Shown here piece by piece: positions 21,771 through 34,296 of a stretch of DNA of 64,000 nt; within the stretch, counting starts at the first letter, position 1, and the number at the start of each line of letters is the position of its first letter. The translations under genes and the position numbers were made by a program. The DNA comes from Costus lasius (Eukaryota; Streptophyta; Magnoliopsida; Zingiberales; Costaceae): contig JANVAS020000203.1 in the NCBI GenBank assembly GCA_027563935.2, positions 1,674,001 through 1,738,000 of the forward strand, written 5' to 3'. The notes below the pieces were generated by a model, which saw only the letters and a list, made by a program, of their open reading frames with translations, had not been told where the DNA came from and made no database searches.

Positions 21771-24700
21771 AACACTGCAGCAACGAACACCACAGCGTTC
21801 AATGTGCGATCCTTACTGGAAAGGGAGAAGTTTGCTGGGCCAAACTTCTCAGACTGGTACGGACACCTTAAGATTGTTCTTAAGGCTGAGAGGAAGCTGT
21901 ATGTCCTCGAGACGGCTATACCGCCTCAACCCGCTCCGAACGCCGCAAGGGCGGTTCGGGATGCTTATGAGAAGCATGTCAATGATAGCATTGATGTCGC
22001 TTGCTTGATGCTTGCGTCTATGACGCTAGAGCTGCAGCGTCAGCATGAGGATCTATCTGCTATAGAAATTATAGCAAACCTCAAGATGCTGTATGCTACA
22101 CAAGCGAGGACTGAACGCTATAATTTGACTAAACTTTTCTTTCAGAGCAAACTGACTGAAGGGAGTCCAGTGGGAGCTCACGTACTCAAGATGATTGGGT
22201 ACAAGGAGGCTCTAGAGAAGCTGGGACATACCATCAATCAGGAGCTTGTTGTAGACATCATCCTGCAGTCTCTCACGGCCTCTTTCGATCCATTCATTAT
22301 TAATTTTAATATGAACAAGATCGACTGTACGCCGGCAGAGTTGCTGAACATGCTCTTGACTACAGAGCAGACTCAGTCTCGTGAGAAGGGAACGCCTTCA
22401 TCCTCTGTCCTCATGGTTCCTTCAAGGAACAAGAAGAAGGGGAAGAAAGGCAAAGCCCCCCTCAAGAGCTACAACAAGGCTCTAAAGCAAAAGATAAAGC
22501 GGTCAAAGGAATACAGATGTTTCCATTGTGGCCAGTTAGGTCACTGGAAAAAGGACTGTAAAGCGCTCCAAGGAGACAAGAAGGGAAGTAAGCCTTTCGC
22601 TTCTGGCTCAGGTATTTTCGTGACTGAAGTCATGGTTTCTTCTTCTATATCATGGGTGTTGGACACTGCATGTGGAGTTCACATTTGTTCAAATGTACAG
22701 GAACTCAAGAGAAGAAGACAGGTGGGACAGCATGAGGTGGACCTACGAGTTGGAAACGGGGCACGGGTTGCTGCTGTTGCTGTAGGAGTTTATCACATCT
22801 CTTTACCATCTAGTCTTGTATTAGAACTGGACAATTGTTATTTTGTGCCGAGCATAACTAAGAATATTATCTCTATTCCTGCTCTTGTCAGGAAAGGGTT
22901 TTCCTTTGAATGCAAGATTTCAAAGTGTTACATTTCTTTTGATAATATTGTTTATGCTACTGGGTCAATTAACAATGGGTTATTCATGTTGGACATGGAA
23001 TGTTCAATACAACAGATTGATATTAAGAAAGCCAAGTATGCTGATGACAGCACCTTGCTATGGCATAGTCGTTTAGGCCATATTAACAAGAAGCGCATTA
23101 AGCGGTTGCATGATCATGGACTGCTGGGATCATTCTCCCATGAGGAGATTGATACATGCAAAGCTTGCTTAATGGGTAAAATGACAAAGGCTCCTTTTTC
23201 TCACAAAGGTCAAAGGGCTTCAGGTTTACTTGACCTTATACATAGTGATGTGTGTGGGCCATTTAGTAAACATGCCAGAGGTGGCTATCTATACTTCATT
23301 ACCTTTACTGATGATTTCAGTAGATATGGGTATGTCTATCTGATGAGACATAAAAGTGAATCTTTTGACAAGTTCAAAGAGTTCAAGAATGAAGTGCAGA
23401 ATCAGTTAGGGCGAAATATCAAGGCACTTCGATCGGATCGAGGTGGAGAATACTTGAGTCATGAGTTTACTGACTATCTTAAGGAGTGTGGGATTATCTC
23501 ACAGCTCACTCCGCCAGGAACACCGCAATGGAATGGTGTATCCGAGAGGAGTAATAGAACCTTACTGGATATGGTTCGTTCTATGATGAGTCAGGCTACT
23601 CTACCTTACTCCTTTTGGGGATTTGCACTAGAAACAGCTGCAAAGGTACTAAACCGAGTGCCATCCAAGGCAGTTTCAAAGACTCCATATGAGTTATGGT
23701 ATGGGAAACAGCCAAGCTTGACATTTATTAAGATCTGGGGTTGCGAGGCTTATGTTAAAAAGCTCGCCTCTGGGAAACTAGAGAGCAGATCTGAGAAATG
23801 TATCTTTGTCGGTTACCCTAAGGAAACTAAGGGTTATTATTTCTACGATCCTAAAGAGAACAAAGTATTTGTTGCTCGGACGGCTATTTTTCTTGAGAAG
23901 GAATTTCTTCTGCAAGAGGCCAGTGGGAGAGGAATAAACCTGGATGAGAATCCAGAAGAAGGACAAAGTAGTCAAGCGCAATTGGATGAGCCTGAGCCAG
24001 TAGATCAGGTTATAGAACAACCTGAGGCTCAGATATCACGGGAACCGTGAAGATCGGGAAGGATCCGTCGACAGCCTGAGCGCTATGACGGAGTCTACAT
24101 CATTAATGATGAACCCCTCACTTATGCGGATGCGGTCAGTGGACCGGACTCAGCGAGATGGCTTGAAGCTATGCGCGCTGAGATGGACTCCATGTCAGAT
24201 AACCAAGTTTGGGATTTGGTTGATCCGCCTCCGGGAGTAATCCCTATAGGCTGTAAATGGATCTACAAGAAGAAGATTGACATGGATGGTAACGTGGTTA
24301 CCTATAAAGGCAGGCTAGTTGCGAAAGGTTTCAAACAAATCTACGGGATAGATTATGATGAAACTTTCTCTCCTGTAGCTATGTTCAAGTCTATTCGGAT
24401 TATTCTTGCGATAGCAGCATATTACGATTATGAGATATGGCAGATGGATGTGAAGACCGCTTTCCTTAATGGAAAACTGGATGAGGATGTGTATATGACA
24501 CAACCTGAAGGTTTCACTAATCCATCAGATCGTCATAAAATATGAAAATTAAAGAAGTTCATTTATGGACTTAAACAAGCATCAAGAAGCTGGAATATTC
24601 GTTTTGATGAATCAATTCGTGAATTTGGTTTCATCAAGAATGAAGATGACCCGTGTGTATATAAGAGGTTTAGTGGGAGCGTGATTATTTTCCTAGTCCT

Positions 24701-25685
24701 CTACGTCGATGATATCTTGATCATTGGAAACGATATTCCTGAACTACATGCTGTTAAAGCATGGTTAAGAAAAAGTTTCCAGATGAAAGATCTAGGAGAA
24801 GCAGCCTATGTATTAGGTGTGAAGATCTACAAAGATAGATCTAAGAGGCTTCTCGGGCTGTGCCAGAGTACTTACATCGATAAAGTCCTAGAGAGATTCC
24901 ATTTAGAAAATTCTAAAAGAGGATATCTTCCAGTCAGACATGGTCTGAATCTTTCAAAGAGTCAGTGTCCACAAACACAGACTGAGAAAGATGAAATGGA
25001 CAATACGCCTTATGCTTCGGCTATTGGGTCCATTATGTATGCGATGTTGTGTACTCGCCCAGACGTCGCTTACGGGTTAAGCGTGACCAGTCGATTCCAA
25101 AGTAATCCAGGGAAGGCACACTGGATTGCAGTCAAGAACATTTTGAAATATCTTCGGAGGACCAAAGATATGTTCTTGATATATGGAGGTCAGGAAGAAC
25201 TCAGTATTGAAGGATATACTGACGCTTCGTTCCAGTCTGACCAGGATGATTTCCGATCGCAATCAGGCTCTATTTTTAGCTTGAATGGAGGAGCAGTGGT
25301 GTGGAAAAGTTTCAAACAGTCAATTGTTGCTGATTCCACAATAGAAGCCGAGTATGCTGCAGCCTCGGAAGCATCCAAGGAGGCAGTGTGGATTCGTAAG
25401 TTCGTTCAGGAACTTGGTGTTGTTCCTTCGAGTGCAGATCCTTTGGTTATCTTCTGTGATAACACTAGAGCAATAGCACAAGCAAAGGAACCACGGTCGC
25501 ACCAGAAGTCCAAGCACATACAGAGAAGGTTTCACTTGAACCGGGAGATCATAGATCGTGGTGAGATCAAAGTCTGCAAGGTTCATACAGATGACAATCT
25601 GGCTGACCCGCTTACTAAGCCTCTGGCGCAGCAGAAGCATGAGAAGCACTGTAATAATATGGGTTTGAGATTTCTCAACCATTAG
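21771..25685 (+). pseudogene. gag-pol: E2 gag-pol polyprotein, two internal stops
   Basis: Same domain order as E1: Gag with zinc knuckle CFHCGQLGHWKKDC, protease DTACGVHICSN, D,D35E integrase, RT with YVDDILIIGN, and RNase H. There are in-frame stops at 24048-24050 (TGA for the CGA of the other copies) and 24543-24545 (TGA for TGC), both in one frame, so no frameshift is needed. CDNTRA replaces CDNTGA in RNase H and ADSTIEAEY replaces ADSTTEAEY. The start here is the acceptor-side exon: it reads AAC ACT GCA... with no ATG before GTG 21804. A start codon can come only from the LTR mini-exon by splicing, or from a non-AUG codon. Confidence 0.93.
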
Positions 25686-25694
25686 ATTAAGTGC

Positions 25695-25705
25695 AAGTGG
25701 GAGAT
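25695..25705 (+). other. E2 polypurine tract
   Basis: AAGTGGGAGAT immediately 5' of the 3' LTR. Confidence 0.9.
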
Positions 25706-26985
25706 TGTTGGGGTATGCCCTTAAGGCTAATGTTTGAGGCCTTGGGATTCTTTCAGTATCATGTATAAACTCTAAGTTTATAAAGGCAATGGTTGTTATT
25801 CAGGTTGTTGCATTATCTGCTGTCATATGTATACTTCTGAATAATGTCTCAATGCTGTTCAGCTTGGCTGACATGCAGTAAAGTCCTTAGTCGAGATATC
25901 TTGGTGAACATGAGACAGCCTTGATATGATTGAGACTAATATGTGTTCTAATCTTATAGGATGCTTCGAGCATGGAATAAGATGTAGACTCATGGGTACA
26001 TTGGATGTACTGGACAGACCCTACTAGGATATCAATTGCTTGTCACAATGTGAATAATCCTTGTATGCAAACAAGTGGCATATTTCCTCTGACTTGAGAT
26101 CACTTGTGTTTCTAAATGATGATTGGCATTGTTTTGAGGTAGTTCAATATCATTTGAAACATAATGGTTATAGACTATCTTGGATAATGGGCATGAGTCA
26201 TGTTAGGGCTCTAGTGATAGATATAGGATTGCCGTCTCCTTGTTTGGAGTGTGATGTTCTAAAGGGGCCCCCTGGATGAGATGATTGAGAAAGTGTATGG
26301 CCATACCCAGATGACTATGATCATCTGATCTAATCATTCTCATCATATTGGAATTACAGGCTTGACACGCTTGTCCAATAAGAACATCCAGTGGCAAAGG
26401 AAACACATATGTCAAGTGACTTGGGTTCACACTTGTGCTGTGGTTTGGGTGTAGTCTTGGAAGACTCTTTCCTTTATATCGGGAGACAGTGATGTGTTCC
26501 TAGATACCCCTCTCTGCTCGTGATAACGTAAGTTATCGTTACCGACATTTAAAGGAAACCCTTAGGGTCGCACAATTTGATGATATGGCTTACTTAAGTC
26601 AGATCGTGTGGACTGAATTGTTTGGGTTCAGTTTAAAGGGATTTAAACTCTGATTGTAAGTGAGATCTGGTCTGATCATGTTTGATTGATTAGGGCTTGA
26701 GATCGGTAAGCTTCGATCAAGAGAATTGATGCTAGATCGGTGAGATCAGGAGCATCAAGAGATGAACAGTTAGATCTTGAACCTTTAGGGTTTATTGTGA
26801 TCTAGACCAATGGCTTGGGTTAATTGGTCTTTGAACCAAACCAAATTGAACCAGCTCATCAAGTGAGCGCATGGTTCAAGGGGAGAGGAAAATGCGATGG
26901 TTCACTTGGAGTGAACGCATCACACGTTAAGGCTTTGCTAATTTTGGATAGCATGTTGCTAAACGTGACCACGCATCACACGTTA

Positions 26986-28561
26986 GTGCTAGCATGGGAA
27001 GCTCAAGAGGATCTAAAGTAAATTCTACTTCATATTCAGGTGAGCTAATGTCTAACTCAAGGAGGGTGAGGGGCGCCTCTAGGATTGGACTTCCTAAGGG
27101 AAAAAGAAATGGCTCTCCCATATCTGGAGTAAGATCCTCGAAGCTAAACTGGGGGAGCTCTATCATGTCATAAGGAGAAGTTTGATATAGGTCAGTCCCT
27201 ATGGGGTCAACTTGAGTGGGGTCATCCCTAGAGTCTTGGGTTATAAGCCCATGTTCAATTGGCCCTAAATGTGGCTTAGGAGTGTGGGTGGCAAGACCTA
27301 AGAGATATGTTTCATGGGTCATTGGATCAAAGGTCAAGTCTTCTAGGCCTTGGAGTTGAGGTTCTCCTAATGTTTGGGACTTAGGATCTTGGTCAATGAG
27401 AAAAGGATCTAGCATGGGTTCCATCTTAGGCAAAGTAAGGGATCTTAACTCATCTTGGTTGATATCTAAAGGTGAAGGATCCTCTATTTCTAAAAGTCTT
27501 GGCTCTAGGGGTGGGTTTAGACCTAAGTTGTAAAGTTTAGTGCTAGATGGCTCAGAAGTGGTCAAAGAAGGGCCTAGACAAGATGGTATGTCTACCTTAA
27601 TCTCTAAATATGGTTGAGTAAGATACTTAGGCAGATCATCCATAGAGAAAGGTTCAAACTTAGGTTGAGTCAAGCCTAAAGTGTGAAGGTCCTCTAATTG
27701 AAGGTGTTGGATTTCTAAAGTGTCTAGAGGCTCATCTAAACTTTCACTAAGGTCAAGTGGCTTGGAACCTAAGTGTTCACAACCTATTGAAGAGTTCTCT
27801 AAAGTTTTTCCTATGTCATAAAGAGTAGGTTCACATGGTTCAAGCACTTGATCTAAACATGGGAGCCCTAAAGGGTGAGGCAAACTAGTCTCATAGGTCA
27901 CTAAGGGTAGGATAGCTTCCACTAAGTCCAGCCTAATATGATTGGGTTCAAGTTCTTCCATAGGCTTAGGTGAGATTGTTCTTAAGGGTGTGGTCTTAGT
28001 ATGACCTATGTGGATGTCAAGAGAGTTTTCCTTAAGTTGGTTGAGTTCTTGTTTGGGTTTTATGGACAACATGATTTGACATGGAGGTAAGTCTTCAATG
28101 GGTTCCCTAGACTTGATTTGAGATTGGCTTTGGGAGGGTAGCTTTGGTTCTAAGGCTTGATTGAGCTCCATGGTTTGATTGACTACCTTAGGGGCTTTGG
28201 GTCTTGGATGGTCAATTTTCCTTTTATAAAATCTCTTAAGATTTTGCTCCACCTCACTAGCTATTTGAAAAGCATCTTCTATTGTGTATATGGGGTAGTA
28301 GGTGAGACCTCTCTTAATCTCAAAGCTAAGACCATCTCTAAACCGGTTAAGCATAACCCTAGGAGCTTCTCTAGTACTATGGTAGAGGGTTTTGAACTTT
28401 AGTATATATTCAGCTACATTCATGTTCTCTTGGGTAAGCAATTTTTCATTGAGAGATGTAGGGTCATTGAGAGATGTAGGGTCATATATTTCTTTTATCA
28501 TGTCATCCCATCTCTTGATGGGTTGTCTATTGCCTTTTAGGGGATTGAATCTAGTAGTCAT
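26986..28561 (-). pseudogene. gag: G2 gag (Ty3-type), truncated at both ends
   Basis: Open minus-strand frame from ATG 28561 leftwards, continuing a few codons past the element into E2's LTR. The N-terminal part matches the second half of a retrotransposon Gag domain: RWDDMIKEIYDP, LNRFRDGLSFEIKRGLTYYP, DAFQIASEVEQNLKRFYKRK. The equivalent of E0's FSGSLDPREFLDWAVK segment is missing, and only about 150 nt separate the start from the primer site, so the 5' part is deleted. After the domain come about 380 residues rich in Pro, Leu, Glu and Asp with repeats such as LEP, KLEP and DPF. There is no zinc knuckle, protease or RT. An 18-bp tandem duplication gives the repeat NDPTSLNDPTSL. Confidence 0.75.
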
Positions 28562-28708
28562 TTTCGAAATGAGTAGAGTTTTGAAAATAGACCCTAAGGT
28601 GATAAGATATAGCTAATCAAATTCTTTCAAGCACCTAGGTCCAAAAATCGCCTTAGTAGTAGGAAAATAAAGTTTTGGTCTTATAAAATCCTACTCTAAG
28701 AGCCTAAG

Positions 28709-28720
28709 CTCTGATACCAA
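28709..28720 (-). other. G2 primer binding site (tRNA-iMet), minus strand
   Basis: GCTCTGATACCA on the plus strand, adjacent to the G2 LTR end at 28723. Confidence 0.85.
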
Positions 28721-29895
28721 GATGATGGGGTCACCAAACATGCAACATTCAAACAACGCGCTTCGAAAACATTTTGATAATTAAGTATAGCTTCATAAAC
28801 CCCTTAAGCTAACGTAGTTTGAAATTAGTTTGCTTATGGTATATAGTAGAGAAAACCGAAACTATTTATCAAGTGAATCCTAGCATGCACTTCTAGATAA
28901 GATGAAATTGACAAAGCTTAGCATGCGGTTCTACAACATCAAATAGACCTAAGCATGCGATTCTACCATAAATAATAGAGCTACTCTAAGGGAGGAACTC
29001 ACCTTGCACCCTTTGAGAATAGAAAGGGTGACCTTCCCGTTCTTCACCGGTCCAATGGTGGATTCTCACGAAGTAGGGCCCTATGAGCTTACACACATGG
29101 CATTGCAGCATTCCCACACATGCGTGGGTGAGTAGTGACAAATATTAAGAGGCCTTTTACAATCACAACCAAGGGGGAGACTAGTTCTCCAAGTTCCCTT
29201 GCTAACAATCTAGAGACTAGCTATTAGAGGGGGAGAGGGGGGGAAAATGACGCCTTGCATATCTTCTGAGCCTTGCGCAACCTTCATGGAATAGATGTAT
29301 ATAAGTGTAGATGGATGCTCAAGAACATCAAGACAAACAACAACCAAAGAAGAAGGGAGGAACTTAGCTAACTCGGGTGGATGTTTGCTCTTGACATGGT
29401 GGTTGACACCTCCTTGAGTCGCGGTTGTGTCCTGCACCTCTTCTTGGCTGAGAACTCTCCAAGGCTAAAGGGAGGAAGTGGCGTGAGCTCCCAACTTCAT
29501 GACAAGCGCAAATGGTGGAGGAAGGTTGAAGAGCATGAGGGATGGAAGGGAACTCTCGGCAATGAGGGGAGGGAAAAGGTGACACACACCTTGAGAAGAC
29601 TAACTTCTGAAATTTGAAATTGTATTCAACTCTCTAACTTGAGGTTTACAAGAGGTTACAACATATAGGAGACTTCCAACGGTTGTCTCCCTTCTCTAAG
29701 CGCAAAGACAAGTCACAAAAGTCAGCAGGATGTAGACAACTCAATGGGCTGATTTCTTTCCTCAAATGGGCAGATTGCTTTGAGGTTTAGCTTGAAGTTT
29801 TCTTTAGGATGGCAGGTTCAAACGCTGAGGTGATGATGGACTGAAGAGGCTGCAAAAGGCTGGCATTGTGCAGGCTGCAGATTGGTATGGGCGGC

Positions 29896-32800
29896 TGTAA
29901 GATCCAAGGATCTTAAGTCCTGGTAAGCATTATTTGGATTTAAATAAAATCATTAGCTGTGATATTTTATTATGATTTAAATAAAATTATTGGATGCTAA
30001 TTAACTGGCTTATTGATTGTTAATTTGTAATTATTTGATTTGAGTTTATTTGGTTGTTAATTTATTGTAAATTAATTAGAGATTATTTATTTGATTATTG
30101 GCTGTTAATTTATGATGAATTATTATTGGTTGTTCATAATAAATTAATTAGGATTTATGGGTTGTAAATTGTAAGTTAATTAATTACAGTTTGTTGGTTA
30201 ATTAATTAGACCTTATTGGTTAATTAATTAGACCTTATTGGTTAATTAAATCCTTATTGGATATTAATTAAATCCTTATTGGATTTCGGTTAAGTGATTG
30301 GTTATTTGTAAGTTAATTAAATTAATTGGTTAACTATGGGTTATTGGGTTTGAAAATTCGAAATTATGAATTATATGGGTTAAACCCTATTGGAATTAAT
30401 TGGTTAATGGGTTTAAAATTTAAAAACCCAAAGTTTAAGTGGTAATATCGACTAGGGTGAGATTATTGGCGATTTTTGGAGTCTTGAGAAAAATTAGGGT
30501 GGCGGCTTGAAGAAGTGGCGATTATTGAAGAGTTTTGAGGCGATTTTTCTCCATCTTCTTCCCTTGGCGAATTTCCCTTGAGGTGAAACTTTCTTGGCGA
30601 TTTCTTGGAGATCCTTTGGGTGACTTCAAAGGCTTTGGACGATTTTTGTTGGGGAGATTTTAACCTAAGTTTCAAGGTGAGTGGGTTGTCTTAATTGATT
30701 CCTAACAATTGGGTTGTGTTATTGATGCATGAGATTGATTAGAGATTTGCAATGTTAAAAACCGAAAATTCAAGACTTCTTCTTGTGATAACCGAAAGTT
30801 ATAATGGTATAATTGTCATGGAAACCGAATATTTATATATCCTTATTGTTCGTGAAACCGAATTTAAGATCTTCTTGTATTTTCATGAAAACCGAAATTT
30901 TGTAAAAGGTATGTATCTCATGAAAACCGAAAATTGTGGCATGAAATTTAAGGTATTTTTATAGGGATTTTTGGTAGCTTTAGATCATTGAATTTTGAGC
31001 ATGAAATTCTTGTTAACTAGGTATTTTATAGGGAATTTTGGTAACATTAGATCAATGATTTTTATAGCATGTATGAAAACCGATACTTTTATAATTGTAG
31101 TTAAACCGAAATTTTTATAGTTGTAGTTAACATGTTTACATGTGGTAATTTGTGGTAATTTGTAAAGTGATTTATAAGAATACATGTTTTACAATTTATG
31201 TTGATTTTATGGATGCTTTATAAATGCTGTTAACGCTACCTTAGTTATTTCTTTATGTGTGTAACATATTATATGTTTGTGGTCATGTATTTTGTTTGAG
31301 AAAATTTGGGTGATAACATAGCAAAATTTGATTAAACTAATCAGCATGAAATTTAAGGACTACACTATATTCGGTGATATTCGAATATAAAATATTATGT
31401 GTTATGTTATGTGAATTTTGAACAATATGTGTGATTATGTGAATTTGGAAAATTATGGGTTATGTAAATTTGGAAAATTATGTGATTATGTGATGGTTAG
31501 GACTAAGGCTAGGTGTAACTATGAACTCAAGGGGATAGTCCTTATGTGTTATGTTAAGGGTTTGAATTTCAGCCCTGTATTGTGATATGTGAGGAGGTTG
31601 ATGTTCAGCCTGCCTATTATGATTATTGTGATGGGGGTTGATGCCTGCCCGATATGATTTTTGTGATGACTATCCTAGAGTCTAGTTGACACTTAGGAGT
31701 CCACCTTTGTGAAATATGTTCACCTATGTGAAATATGAAATAAGATGTGTCTGTTGTCCAGTAGGAACCTTTTGGGAGAACGGGTTTTGACGCAAAGTGC
31801 CATGTCTTGGTCGGACAGGGGCCACCTCTTGATGTCATTACTCTTTTATGTGTTGGGGTGATATAAGACGCAAAGTGCCATGTCTTGATCAGACAGGGGC
31901 CACCTCTTGATGTCATCACTCGGTTTATGATGTTGGGTGTGTGGAGCAAAGTGCCACGCCGTGACTGGCGGGGGCCACCTCTTGAATCTACACACAATCC
32001 ATCGATGTGTTATGGGGTGATAGAGCAAAGTGCCACGTCGTGACCTGGCGGGGGCCACCTCTTGATTCTACTCACTATCCATGTTTATGTGTTGCACGAG
32101 ATTTTGCAGCTCCCAGTGCTTTGGCCAAGCCGGGTTAGACCATATTGGTCACTACTGAATATGCTCGACAACTAGGTTAATTAAGTATGGTGTGTTTAGT
32201 TGGTTTAGAATATATGTGTTTAATTGGGTTAGAGTAAAACTCTAGAACCTGAATTTGTAATATGCTAGTGTGTACATTTAACTGTCTATATGACTTCTGT
32301 TTCTTTATTTTGTTATATGTTGACATAATGTTCCTGTTAAAGATTTTTAAAATAATCTGCCTATATTTTTGAATGTATGTTCTGGATGGTCGATTTAGAC
32401 TATCCACTCACTGGGCTGTGTAGCTCACCCCTCACTATTTTCAGGCATAGAGCAGGGGCGCATGTCTTGAGTGCTTTGGCGTGGATAATTATGCTGTTTG
32501 CTGTTTTAAGAATTTTTATGCTTAATTCTTGGGGCCGGTTGTGGCCTTAACATAAATTATATGAACTATGGGAATCATGAGACTATGTGAACTATGTGAA
32601 TTATGTTGCCGGTTATGGCAGTCTTATGAGTTTGATTTTTGTGTCACCGCGGGCTTCAGCCTGGTTTCGGTGTTTGATATGAGTTTATAAAATCGATTTT
32701 GTGATTTTGTTGTGAATTTCGGTTTATGGTGTATTCTTTGTAATCGGTTTTGATATATCTGTAACTTGCATATGTCTAGTGCAAGTATTGCCTGGTGGCA

Positions 32801-33089
32801 GGTACCTTTTTGGATTTTATGGTTTTGATACGGATTTAATATAGCTGTGGATTTGATATAACTGTTGCCTTGCATATGTCTAGTGCAAGGATTGCGTGGT
32901 GGCAGGTACCCTTATGAGATTTATGAGATTTGAGTTTTGTGAATTTGTATGTATGAATTTATGGAAATTTTTCAGATCGTGTTTTCTTGAACTCGGTTTT
33001 ACCTAGCATATGATCGATCTTATATGAAACATCCTGTATCATTTGTGAATTGTGCCATTTGTTTGGGGTTAAGAATGTGGGATGTTACA
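29896..33089 (+). mobile_element. Solo LTR B (same family as solo LTR A)
   Basis: 3194 bp, TGTAAGATCC...GATGTTACA, with TSD GCGGC at 29891-29895 and 33090-33094. Collinear with solo LTR A over its length, with small indels. No internal domain. Confidence 0.87.
31793..32072 (+). repeat. Minisatellite inside solo LTR B
   Basis: Four units of about 76-79 bp beginning CAAAGTGCCA at 31793, 31871, 31947 and 32026. Same array as in solo LTR A. Confidence 0.85.
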
Positions 33090-34033
33090 GCGGCTGGCAC
33101 TTGAAGGGACTGAAGTTGCTGCAAAGGCTGACATGGTTCAGCTGCTCCTTGACCTTGGTGGCTGGCGCATGGTGGACTGAAATGGGACATTGTGCAGCTG
33201 CCTCTTGACTTTGGTGGCTGGCGCATGATGGGCTGAAGTAGGACTTTGTGCAGGCTGCTTCTTGTCTTGGTTGGAGATGAAGGCAAACTCCACATGGCTG
33301 CCAACTAGGATGGTGGAAGTTGAGGTACTTGTGGTGTTGCTCCATTAGGTTGGGGTGGGCTGATTTCCTCATGAGTTGGGCTGATGGCCCATGGCATCTC
33401 TTGGAGTTGTCTTGACCTGATTTTGACTTGCATCCCAAAAATGGAGTTGACCTATACTATTACATCAATTTCATGCACTAACCTACCATACATAAGTGGC
33501 GGATCCTAGGGATGTAACTACATGGTGTAATTGGTGGGTGGATCTAACCTACCATATGATGCAAGTTATGCTAGAAAATCTAACTTAAAGATGCATGCAA
33601 TGCAAGAGATGGAAATAACTTAAAGGATGTATGCAATGCAAGGAATGAAAATCTAACTTAAAGATGCATGCAATGCAAGAGATGGGAATTTAGGTGCCCT
33701 AGCTAGGGTAACCTTAAACTCCATTTGTATTTCCGTGGGTCATGTCGCCTCCCCACATCAGATTCTTGGAGAACTTTGCTAGCACAAAGATCAACAAGGA
33801 GTAGGCGATCACATCTTGTGTGCGCATCTTTTGGAGGAGATCCCTTTCGATCTCTGCTTCCAAGGCGCCATCCAAAGCAATGGCGATGGTATGACTCCTT
33901 TTCGATGTATACATGTTTTAGTTGATCATATGACATACATGCTATCGATCTAGAAGCCCTAGCTTCCGCTGTGAAAAATTTATATATGCGCCTATTTAGG
34001 GTTTCGCAACCCCCCCCCCCTTAGGGACTTTCA

Positions 34034-34296
34034 GCATTGGCTAATTCGAACATTATGCATGCTTCGGTCGCGTGGATGCAGGTCACGACTTTGAATTGAT
34101 TGGGCCAAAATGCTGGGCTAGCTTTAGGACTTATTGAACTTGAATCACTTTGGATTTGTTGTAGTAGTTATTTCCAAAATACTGGGCTAGCTTTAGGAGT
34201 GAAATTTCTAGCTTATTTGAGAGATTGTGGGTCTTTGACTAAGGTACTCGTAGACTCCACTTATACAAACATGGCTTATGGTCCCTGCCCCCATCA
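34034..34296 (-). repeat. E0 3' LTR, part 2 (right of E2)
   Basis: Continues the LTR after E2, beginning with the duplicated GCATT and ending CCCCCATCA. On the minus strand it starts TGATGGGGGC, just after a purine-rich tract. Confidence 0.85.

Larger units (their letters stand above)
26986..33760 (-). mobile_element. G2: truncated gag-only LTR element inside E2's 3' LTR
   Basis: Minus-strand element retaining its 5' LTR (28723-33760, itself split by solo LTR B), iMet primer site and a Ty3-type gag. Its 3' part and 3' LTR are gone, and 147 bp of E2's LTR went with them. LTR ends TGATGTGGGG and CCCCATCA (minus) resemble those of E0 (TGATG...CATCA), and the two Gags are clearly related. The left boundary is placed after the filler at 26985. 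Confidence 0.8.
28723..33760 (-). repeat. G2 5' LTR (interrupted by solo LTR B)
   Basis: The net LTR is about 1.84 kb, with plus-strand ends TGATGGGG (28723) and CCCCACATCA (33760). Small ORFs near 29210-29620 and 33020-33440 show no family signature. Short repeats of ATGCATGCAATGCAAG lie near 33590-33680. Confidence 0.75.
14960..34033 (+). mobile_element. E2: Angela-like copia retrotransposon with two nested insertions
   Basis: Same family and orientation as E1. Its 5' LTR is split by solo LTR A and its 3' LTR by the truncated element G2. Without insertions it would be about 9 kb. Both ends (TGTTGGGG...CTTTCA) and TSD GCATT are intact. By eye the LTRs differ at about 14 positions, the most of the four complete copies, suggesting the oldest insertion. 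Its gag-pol has two stop codons. Confidence 0.95.
25706..34033 (+). repeat. E2 3' LTR (interrupted by G2)
   Basis: LTR sequence at 25706-26974 and 33761-34033. Between them lie 11 nt of filler and the truncated element G2. Compared with the 5' LTR, 147 bp (equivalent to 19524-19670) are missing at the junction. Confidence 0.92.
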
